From Methyloceanibacter sp. (GTDB lineage: Bacteria; Pseudomonadota; Alphaproteobacteria; Rhizobiales; Methyloligellaceae): DNA of 6,188 bases. The DNA is taken from the NCBI GenBank assembly GCA_022865725.1, contig JALHTP010000337.1:1-6188 (forward strand), given 5' to 3'. The position numbers and the translations under genes were made by a program. The notes beneath the pieces were generated by a model, which saw only the letters and a program-made list of their open reading frames with translations, had not been told where the DNA came from and searched no databases. Numbering within the stretch: the first letter of the stretch is position 1; each line of letters opens with the position of its first letter. Positions 1 through 4,819 of the stretch are shown here, piece after piece.

Positions 1-1
1 C

Positions 2-58
2 CCAAATATCCGCCTCGACCGCGCCATCGAGACGCTGATCGGAGACCGCCTGGCATGA
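2..58 (+). CDS. ycjX: C-terminal end of a YcjX-like (DUF463) P-loop protein, partial
   Basis: Only the last 18 codons are present, entering from the left edge and ending at TGA 56-58. They read PNIRLDRAIETLIGDRLA. The IRLDRA..LIGD+L ending is what I recall as the typical C-terminus of YcjX/DUF463 proteins, predicted cytoplasmic P-loop NTPases. The stop overlaps the next start in an ATGA (55-58), so the two genes are very probably translationally coupled. YcjX-YcjF adjacency is a conserved arrangement in Proteobacteria, which strengthens the call. Too little is visible to judge whether the P-loop is intact. Confidence 0.75.
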   Translation, partial: PNIRLDRAIETLIGDRLA

Positions 59-1038
59 GCAAGAAATTGCACCGGAAACCCGCCGCCTTCCGCGTCGAGG
101 ACGTGGAAGTGTTCGTTCCGCCGGCGATGCCGGACAGTGCGGTGGAACCGGCCACGCTGGCGGTTCCGCGTGTGCGCGCCATGCCCGACCTCGGCCGGGG
201 CTTGCGCTGGGGCAGCATCCTGATCGGCGCCCTTGGCGGCCTCGTCAGCCTGCTGGCCTCGCTCTGGCTCTACGACACTGTGCTGGCATTGATCGCGCGT
301 GACGATTGGATCGGCTGGGCCGCCGTCGGACTGCTGGCTCTCGTCCTGTTCGCGCTCTTTATGATCGTCCTCAGAGAGGTGGCCGGGCTCGCCCGGCTCG
401 GGCGTCTCGGCAAGATCAGGCACGAGGCCGACAGCGCCGCGCGTCAGAACGACAAGCCGCTTGCCGTCGATGTCGCCCATCGCCTGAAGCGTCTCTATGC
501 CGGGCGCAAGGACCTCGCCTGGGGATTGCAACGCCTCGGCGAGCATGAGCACGACATTATGAGTGCCGGCGAGCTGTTGCGGCTCGCCGAGCGCACGCTG
601 GTCGCACCGCTCGATCCCTACGCCCGCACCATCGTGGCGGCATCGGCCAAGCGGGTGTCGGTGGTGACGGCGGTGAGTCCGGGCGCGCTGATCGACATGC
701 TATTCGTCGGCGCGGAAAATTTGCGCATGCTGCGGCGGCTCGCGACCCTTTACGGCGCGCGGCCCGGCACGCTCTCTCTCCTCAAGCTCGCGCGCATGGT
801 CGTCAGCCATATCGTGCTGACCGGCGGTATCGCGCTTGGCGATGATGTGATCCAGCAACTGATCGGGCACGGGCTCACGGCCAAGCTCTCGGCCCGGCTC
901 GGCGAAGGCCTGTTCAACGGCGCGCTGACCACGCGGATCGGCATCGCGGCGATCGATGTGTGCCGTCCCCTGCCCTATATCGAGAGCCAGAGGCCGCGCT
1001 TCCGCGAGCTCGTGGCGGAGGTCGCCGGCGTTCGCTGA
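55..1038 (+). CDS. ycjF: YcjF-like inner membrane protein (TIGR01620/DUF697 type)
   Basis: This is a 327-residue protein. Residues 1-50 are a charged, Pro-containing N-terminus predicted to lie in the cytoplasm. Two strong transmembrane segments follow at about 53-72 and 86-107, separated by a short acidic/basic turn (ARDD). The remainder is a long, mostly helical soluble region with moderately hydrophobic stretches at about 201-220 and 249-262 (VVSHIVLTGGIALGDD), typical of the YcjF/DUF697 C-terminal domain. Length and organisation fit the family (usually about 330-360 residues). The molecular function is not established; the family is usually linked to envelope or phage-shock-type stress because E. 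coli ycjXF lies beside the psp genes. The ATG overlaps the stop of the upstream YcjX-like gene (ATGA), fixing the start. The next gene is convergent, with its stop 12 bp away and no obvious terminator hairpin between. Confidence 0.85.
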   Translation: MSKKLHRKPAAFRVEDVEVFVPPAMPDSAVEPATLAVPRVRAMPDLGRGLRWGSILIGALGGLVSLLASLWLYDTVLALIARDDWIGWAAVGLLALVLFALFMIVLREVAGLARLGRLGKIRHEADSAARQNDKPLAVDVAHRLKRLYAGRKDLAWGLQRLGEHEHDIMSAGELLRLAERTLVAPLDPYARTIVAASAKRVSVVTAVSPGALIDMLFVGAENLRMLRRLATLYGARPGTLSLLKLARMVVSHIVLTGGIALGDDVIQQLIGHGLTAKLSARLGEGLFNGALTTRIGIAAIDVCRPLPYIESQRPRFRELVAEVAGVR

Positions 1039-1050
1039 TCGCGCCTCGTC

Positions 1051-1989
1051 CTAGCCCAACAGCCGGCAGCCGTCGACGGCGACCTGCTGCGATTGGCCGT
1101 CGTTGAATTGAAGCGTGACCGTGACCTTGTCGGCGCAAACGAGGCCGCCGGCGCTCACGCGGAAGCCGGTCTTCTCCTCGCTCGATACTTGCGACTGCGG
1201 CATCACTGCCGGCGTGTTGAAGTCATAGGCGACGGCGACGAGCCGGCGCTTCACCTCGGCGGGTGCATCGAGCCAAAACTCGAAATGATAAAGCGCGCGG
1301 CCTCGCTCCTCGCCTTTGATCTCGGTCGCCTTGGCCTTGACCCAGCCCTCGACCGCGCTTGCCACCGGCAGCGCAACCAGCATCGAGGGCGTGGGCGGCG
1401 TTGCCGGCGCGCTCGTCGGGGGGAGCGAAGCCGTCACGTCAGCCGGTGCGCCGCCTTCGCCGTCAGGCCGATACGGCTCGACGGCAGCCCAAGGGAGCAT
1501 CTCTCTTCCCACCGCGCTCGCCGCAAACGCCCTGGGCTTTTCCGGATTGGCTTCGTCTGCTTTGGGCTTTTCCGGCACCCAGGGCTTCAAAGGAATATCG
1601 ACCAACCCATCGAGTCGAGGCTCGCCCGCCTCAGGAGTGGACAATGAGGACTTTGCCGCTTCTGCGACGGCAGGCGGCTCTACGGGCACAGCCGAGGCGG
1701 GAAGCTTGACGATCAGGCTTTCGCCGCCTTCGGGCGCTCCGAGCGTTCGCGGCGTTTCAGTGCCACCCTCCGCAAGGCGGACCATGAGCACGCCAGGAAT
1801 CCCGACCGCCCCCGCGCCAAGCACGAGTACGGCTTCGAAAGCCAACAAGCCCGCAACTAACGCTAGACTGATCGTGCGGACACCTAAATGGTTGCCCACG
1901 GCACGCATGACACGCGTAACCCCCCCGATAAGCGCAATGGAGCAAAGCCCCTCAAGCGCCGGTGCCAGTTTAGCGATATCGGTCGCCAA
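1051..1989 (-). CDS. Membrane-anchored protein with C-terminal pYEATS-like domain
   Basis: This is a 312-residue protein. A hydrophobic anchor spans about 38-70 (TISLALVAGLLAFEAVLVLG and onward). A Pro/Ala/Glu-rich low-complexity linker covers about 75-205. A compact beta-rich domain covers about 219-312. That domain reads HFEFWLDAP.EV...L..V.Y.FNTPAV, then TGFRVSAGG, then VTVTLQFNDG and a final strand ending DGCRLL. This is the pattern I know from prokaryotic YEATS domains (a WLDAPEEV-like strand/turn, a GF.v strand and an F.DG hairpin). The assignment comes from pattern, not a search. Two cysteines (C285, C308) could pair. pYEATS domains have been proposed as ligand-recognition modules in bacterial conflict and signalling proteins; whether this one binds anything is unknown, and its topology (domain outside or inside) is not decided. 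The longest reading starts at a TTG (1987-1989) without a clear Shine-Dalgarno. An in-frame ATG at 1906-1908 (residue 28), preceded by a run of seven G 11 nt upstream, is a credible alternative giving 285 residues. No effector domain is fused. Confidence 0.8.
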   Translation of the reverse strand: MATDIAKLAPALEGLCSIALIGGVTRVMRAVGNHLGVRTISLALVAGLLAFEAVLVLGAGAVGIPGVLMVRLAEGGTETPRTLGAPEGGESLIVKLPASAVPVEPPAVAEAAKSSLSTPEAGEPRLDGLVDIPLKPWVPEKPKADEANPEKPRAFAASAVGREMLPWAAVEPYRPDGEGGAPADVTASLPPTSAPATPPTPSMLVALPVASAVEGWVKAKATEIKGEERGRALYHFEFWLDAPAEVKRRLVAVAYDFNTPAVMPQSQVSSEEKTGFRVSAGGLVCADKVTVTLQFNDGQSQQVAVDGCRLLG

Positions 1990-2173
1990 GGGAAGAGCCC
2001 CACTTCGCCCCAGCCCCGCGCCCGGGCCGAGAGACCAGCCCCGGTGGATAATGGGGATAAGCGCCCCGTCCCCGATGCGCCGGGCGCTGGCTCATGTATG
2101 CTTTCCAGTGTGAGCGGAACGGTTGTGGAAGGGGTCGGCGGAGAAATCCGACGGCTCCGGGAAACAAGCGGAA
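1990..2173. other. Intergenic region upstream of the candidate RNA and the pYEATS gene
   Basis: No convincing coding sequence is seen; open frames here are low-complexity and change composition abruptly. It must hold the promoter of the leftward pYEATS-like gene and probably that of the rightward RNA. Two GGATAA direct repeats lie at about 2046-2060, and a TATGCT hexamer at 2097-2102 could be a -10 element for the RNA, but no good -35 partner is visible. An inverted repeat GCGCCC/GGGCGC (2061-2066/2082-2087) is also present. GTGAGC at 2110-2115 can pair with 2175-2180 inside the RNA, so the transcript may begin before 2110. Confidence 0.4.
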
Positions 2174-2551
2174 AGCTCACGGGGCAAGGCAAGCCCGGGG
2201 TCGTCCATTGCCATGGGCGGCTCAAGGTGGAGGGGTGAGTAAGCGCAAAGTGCCACGGTCTGGCGGCTTCGCCGCAATACCGTAAGGCGCAGCCGACAGG
2301 GTACTTCGCGCCGCAAATCCCACCGCTAATTGGCTTCAGCCCGGCCAGGGCGGTCGCCACGTCGTAGCAACGCGACGTAAAACAAGGACCGTGGTCGGGT
2401 CACGCCGCCACTTCATGGGAAACCATGAGGCCGAGCGCGTGATCCAGAGACCGAAAGGTCTCGCGGTTGCCGGACTGATCGTCCCGAACGGGCGTGAGGC
2501 TCGACATTCGCACAGGGAGGCGGGGCCCAAAGCTCCGCCTTTCCTGTTTTT
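2174..2551 (+). ncRNA. Candidate large structured RNA, family not recognised
   Basis: The + strand shows a dense set of nested, compatible helices. A 10-bp helix, GCCACGGTCT 2252-2261 with GGACCGTGGT 2386-2395 (two G.U pairs), encloses four local hairpins: 2263-2267/2271-2275; 2286-2290/2308-2312; 2322-2327/2349-2354 with inner 2330-2334/2344-2348; and 2359-2364/2373-2378. One base later, a 9-bp helix 2397-2405/2437-2445 (one G.U) encloses a hairpin 2411-2418/2423-2430 with a GAAA loop. One base after that comes GAGACC-GAAA-GGTCTC (2447-2462). An outer helix AGCTCACG 2174-2181 with CGTGAGGCT 2493-2501 (one bulge) closes the whole, directly before an intrinsic terminator. GNRA loops exist only when read on this strand, which fixes orientation. 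A further hairpin lies at 2203-2208/2213-2218. The 5' end is unresolved and may reach about 2105. I see no RNase P core, no tmRNA tag or T-arm and no SRP motif. Hairpins arise by chance in GC-rich DNA, so covariation is needed; the nesting plus terminator makes an RNA gene likely. Confidence 0.65.
2513..2551 (+). terminator. Strong intrinsic terminator of the candidate RNA
   Basis: AGGCGGGGC 2518-2526 pairs with GCTCCGCCT 2532-2540 around a CCAAA loop. The stem is extended by CAGG 2513-2516 with CCTG 2543-2546 across a small internal irregularity, and is followed directly by five T (2547-2551). It ends 68 bp before the start codon of the lipoprotein gene. The T-run lies only on the + strand side, so it ends rightward transcription. 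Confidence 0.85.
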
Positions 2552-2619
2552 GGCGCCCTGCTTCGGCCCTCCTCACGCCTCTTTAGCGCCGCGCGCGACC
2601 CCGCTAAGATCGCCCCGCC

Positions 2620-3075
2620 ATGGGAGGGACCAGATCAGAGCTTGCGGCCTATGCCGCTCTTGCCGTCGCCGCGGCGCTCCTCGCAACGTCGCTGCCGGCC
2701 TGTAGCACGCTCGGTTCCGTGAAAAACAAGGACGGCGCCTCGACCGAGACGGAAGCCCGCAACGTGGCGCCTGAGGATCCTCTGGCAAGACCCACTCAGG
2801 TCGGCTGGACATCGGCGCGGGCGAGTTATTGCGGCTTCATCTTCAATCCCGCCGCGCTCAGGGCGAACTTCCTGGCGGCCGAAGCGCAGGCCGGCAACAC
2901 GCCGGAGCAGATGCAGAAGATCGAGCATGCCTACGACTACACGCTCGACTCCGTGGCCAAGACGATCAAGGACGATTCGCGCTACTGCAACACCGAGCGG
3001 ACTGCGGCGATCCGAAAAGATCTCAACCGCTATCTGGCCGGGGACTATACGCCCTCGGCGCGCTTGGCCCGCTAA
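2620..3075 (+). CDS. Small putative lipoprotein, conserved-hypothetical type
   Basis: This is a 151-residue protein. Residues 1-27 look like a lipoprotein signal peptide: a short N-terminus with one Arg, a hydrophobic Ala/Leu core and LPAC, placing the lipid-bearing Cys at 28. Pro at -2 is unusual for a lipobox. A polar linker (about 30-60) leads to a small helical domain (about 66-145) containing YCGFIFNPAALRANFLAAEA and RYCNTERT; its two cysteines, C71 and C123, could form a disulfide in the periplasm. I associate this YCGF...YC pattern with uncharacterised alphaproteobacterial proteins, but no function is known to me. The ATG (2620-2622) has no Shine-Dalgarno upstream, while TAAGAT (2605-2610) sits where a -10 box would give an almost leaderless mRNA. 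The TAA stop (3073-3075) lies within a 15-bp tandem repeat, and the neighbour beyond it is convergent. Confidence 0.75.
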   Translation: MGGTRSELAAYAALAVAAALLATSLPACSTLGSVKNKDGASTETEARNVAPEDPLARPTQVGWTSARASYCGFIFNPAALRANFLAAEAQAGNTPEQMQKIEHAYDYTLDSVAKTIKDDSRYCNTERTAAIRKDLNRYLAGDYTPSARLAR

Positions 3076-3107
3076 GACTTGGCCCGCTAAGGCTTGGCCC
3101 GCTAAGA
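3063..3107. repeat. 15-bp tandem repeat (three units) between convergent genes
   Basis: There are three units of CTTGGCCCGCTAAGR (3063-3077, 3078-3092, 3093-3107), differing only at the last base, followed by a partial unit (CTTGGGC). Each unit carries TAA in the + frame of the lipoprotein gene and TAG in the - frame of the anti-sigma gene, so both genes stop inside the array. Each unit can also form a small hairpin (CTTGG/CTAAG, loop CCCG, one G.U) as + strand RNA. Confidence 0.9.
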
Positions 3108-3977
3108 CTTGGGCTTTGGCTTAGGTGCGGGCGGCAGCGGCGAGTAAGCCGGCGACGCCGCAGAGGGCGCGGCTTGCGGTCTCTCCGTCCTGATCGCATC
3201 GGCAAGCTTCAGCAACGACGCCTTGTTCCCCTCGCCGGCCAGCAGATAGGTAATGCCTGCTTGCGACCAGGCCACGCTTCCGAGCGCGCCATATTGCTTG
3301 AACGATGGCACGGCTGCCCCCTCGCCCTTCTTCGCATAGAGCGCAAGCGGCGCGCCGCTCGTGCCGAGATAAAGGAGCTGCGCCAGGGGCGCTTCGCTGG
3401 AGCGCAGGAGCTGCGCCCGCATGAAACGGAATCCTTGCGGCGCAAGGTCGGGCACACCGAGATTTGGGCTGATGGCTTGCGCGAGCTGGAAGGCGACGAG
3501 GTCGCGATTGCCTTGGCTCTCGAGACCGACCTCGACGCTGGCGCGGCTGAGCAGCGCTTGCGCGCGGGCGGCCTCCTCCTGCCAGGTCGGCTTGATGCTG
3601 CCCACATTATCCGGATCGGCTTCGCTGGCCGAATGGCGCGCGAGCTCGGGCATGGCGAGCGGCCAGCCATATCCGGCGGCTGCGAGAATGAGCGCCGCCA
3701 CGAGCCCCGCGCCGGCGATGCCGCCTTTGGCAAGCGTGGGCCAGGCGATGAAGAGACCCGGCACCTGCGGCGCAGGCTTCGCCGCGGCGTCGGCCTCCTC
3801 GCCGGCGAGGATCGCCTCGAAGGCTGCTTCGAGCCGGCCATGGGCGTCTTTCAGCGCAACGACGCGCTTGGCGATGACATCGTCTTGCTCGAGCACCTTC
3901 TCCAGCGCGCTCGTCTGTTTGCGCGCAAGCTGTCCATCGACATAGGCTACGAGCAGTTCGTCGCTGAGTTCGGTCAT
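3102..3977 (-). CDS. Membrane anti-sigma factor (COG5662-like), partner of the adjacent ECF sigma factor
   Basis: This is a 291-residue protein. The N-terminal cytoplasmic part (1-80) opens with MTELSDELLVAYVDGQL, the characteristic start of transmembrane anti-sigma factors whose helices hold the sigma factor. A single transmembrane segment lies at about 84-105. The periplasmic C-terminal part (about 110-265) contains NLGVPDLAPQGFRFMRAQLL, LAQLLYLG...LALYAKK and YLLAGEGN..SLLKLADAIR, matching the usual sensory half of such proteins. The tail (266-291) is Pro/Ala/Lys-rich (PAPKPKPKS). The HxxxCxxC zinc motif of ZAS-type anti-sigma factors is absent, so redox sensing through zinc is unlikely. 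It lies downstream of the sigma gene on the same strand, 115 bp away. Its ribosome binding site appears to be AGAG of the flanking repeat (3984-3987), 6 nt before the ATG. The stop TAG lies in the 15-bp repeat array. By analogy it would retain the sigma factor at the membrane until an unknown signal arrives. Confidence 0.85.
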   Translation of the reverse strand: MTELSDELLVAYVDGQLARKQTSALEKVLEQDDVIAKRVVALKDAHGRLEAAFEAILAGEEADAAAKPAPQVPGLFIAWPTLAKGGIAGAGLVAALILAAAGYGWPLAMPELARHSASEADPDNVGSIKPTWQEEAARAQALLSRASVEVGLESQGNRDLVAFQLAQAISPNLGVPDLAPQGFRFMRAQLLRSSEAPLAQLLYLGTSGAPLALYAKKGEGAAVPSFKQYGALGSVAWSQAGITYLLAGEGNKASLLKLADAIRTERPQAAPSAASPAYSPLPPAPKPKPKS

Positions 3978-3987
3978 GATCGTCTCT

Positions 3988-4101
3988 TGGTTTGACGCAT
4001 GATCGTTTCGGAAAACCGGCTTCCACTTTTCCGGATCATGCTCTTGGTTTGACGCATGATCTTTTCGGAAAACCGGTTTCCGCTTTTCCGGATCATGCTC
4101 T
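3988..4101. repeat. Two tandem 57-bp palindromic repeats (Rhizobiales-type REP element)
   Basis: There are two 57-bp units, 3988-4044 and 4045-4101, differing at three positions. Each is a near-perfect hairpin: GCATGATC/GATCATGC arms (3997-4004/4034-4041 and 4054-4061/4091-4098) and an inner CGGAAAA/TTTTCCG stem (4009-4015/4027-4033 and 4066-4072/4084-4090). I recognise the core TTTTCGGAAAACCGGTTTCC as an abundant dispersed palindrome in Rhizobiales genomes. Read leftward, each unit begins AGAG, and a further AGAG (3984-3987) follows the second unit. The array therefore forms nearly the whole sigma/anti-sigma spacer, provides the TGA stop of the sigma gene (4093-4095) and abuts the anti-sigma ribosome binding site. 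Confidence 0.9.
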
Positions 4102-4695
4102 AGGCCCTTCCGGGTAGAGCGTTTCGACGGTGGCGCTCGCGGTGCTGCGCTCGCGCGCGCTCAAACGGTCGGCAAGGCTGGCGCTGATGCGCACGAGCCG
4201 GGTGCCGATCGTCTCCGACGGCACGTCGAGCACGCGGCCCGCGTCGATATGGTCGAAGCGCTCGCCATAGACGAGCAGCAGAGTGAGACGCTGCTGCGGC
4301 GGCAGGCTGCGCAGGAAGCCCGTCGTGAAGTCGCAGCACGCCTCCCCATCCTCTGTGCGGAAGAGACGCGCGAAACTCGCATCATCGGTCTTGGCCTGCC
4401 CCATCGGATCGGCATGATCCCGCAGCTCGTTCAGCCATAGCCGATAGATCTCGGCGAAGGCCCAGCGATCGAGCGCGGTGCCCCGCTGATAGCGGTGCTG
4501 CTCGGCAAGCATGCGCCTGAGCGCGCGGCCAAGCAGCGCGGTCCCTTCCCTGCGTTCGCCCACGAGAAGGTCGGTGAATCGCTTCAGCCGCGGCAGCATG
4601 GCAATGAGGCCGGGCCGTATGGAATCGTGGAATTCCTCCGCCTGCACTTGAGCTGTCCCCCGCCGCTTGGGTGAGTGCTGGCCGCGCGGGAACAT
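4093..4695 (-). CDS. ECF-type RNA polymerase sigma factor (divergent)
   Basis: This is a 200-residue protein. Region 2 is recognisable at about 29-95 (LIAMLPRLKRFTDLLVGERREGTALLGRALRRML, later ALDRWAFAEIYRLWLNELRD). Region 4 is at about 125-178 (FLRSLPPQQRLTLLLVYGERFDHIDAGRVLDVPSETIGTRLVRI), with the LPPQQR start and the V.S.TIG.RL.R helix-turn-helix usual for ECF factors. Region 2 departs from the norm: the acidic DA.DLVQE stretch is replaced by GERREGTALLGRA, and the linker is short. It presumably directs RNA polymerase to a small regulon, often including its own operon, and is held by the downstream anti-sigma factor. The annotated ATG has GAGGG directly before it, too close for a normal Shine-Dalgarno. 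Residues 1-28 are polar and not ECF-like, so translation might start later, but the next in-frame ATG (residue 33) would cut into region 2. The last two codons and the stop derive from the palindromic repeat. Confidence 0.8.
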   Translation of the reverse strand: MFPRGQHSPKRRGTAQVQAEEFHDSIRPGLIAMLPRLKRFTDLLVGERREGTALLGRALRRMLAEQHRYQRGTALDRWAFAEIYRLWLNELRDHADPMGQAKTDDASFARLFRTEDGEACCDFTTGFLRSLPPQQRLTLLLVYGERFDHIDAGRVLDVPSETIGTRLVRISASLADRLSARERSTASATVETLYPEGPRA

Positions 4696-4819
4696 CCCTC
4701 GCGAATCAAAAGGATAGCATATTTGGCGCGCGCCTTAGACCGGGGACAACCCGGCTCTGCGACAAAAAGCGCTTGCGTCCTGCCGCAAGCTGCCCAATCC
4801 TTGCGCAGAAGCGGGGAAA
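4696..4819. promoter_or_regulatory. Divergent promoter region with three palindromes
   Basis: This 124-bp region separates the leftward sigma factor gene from the rightward methyltransferase gene. It holds GGCGCGCGCC (4725-4734, perfect), CCGGG/CCCGG (4740-4744/4750-4754) and GCTTGCG/CGCAAGC (4771-4777/4784-4790), with another CTTGCGC at 4800-4806. On the - strand TATGCT (4716-4721) is a possible -10 box for the sigma operon, without a clear -35. Which palindromes are operators is not known. Confidence 0.35.

Noticed and set aside
1316..2113. 265-codon + strand frame opposite the pYEATS-like gene
   Set aside because: Ser/Ala/Thr/Pro-only composition with no conserved pattern; the - strand frame has a membrane anchor and a recognisable folded domain.
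2140..2260. Resemblance to RNase P RNA (GGAGAAATCCG...GGCTCC...GGGAAAC and AAAGTGCCAC)
   Set aside because: These scattered matches imitate the 5' conserved region, but the universal core (GTCCGGGCTC with its 3' partner AGAACCCGGC, and the GGTAAACTCC segment) is absent on both strands. A tmRNA tag or T-arm was also searched for by eye and not found.
1884..2360. 158-codon - strand frame across the candidate RNA
   Set aside because: Pro/Ser/Leu-rich without domain features. The structural signals in 2174-2551 (GNRA loops, T-run terminator) are on the opposite strand and explain the region better.
2391..2705. 104-codon + strand frame through the RNA 3' half and terminator
   Set aside because: It runs through the terminator stem and into the lipoprotein gene in another frame; composition is Arg/Pro/His-rich and unlike a real protein.
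2829..3995. 388-codon + strand frame opposite the anti-sigma factor gene
   Set aside because: Arg/Gly/Leu-rich, contains the tandem repeat read as PLRLGPLRLG, and lies over the well-supported - strand anti-sigma factor gene.
3988..4101. CRISPR-like tandem repeat
   Set aside because: The two 57-bp units abut with no spacer and are palindromic over their whole length, so this is a REP-type element rather than a CRISPR array.
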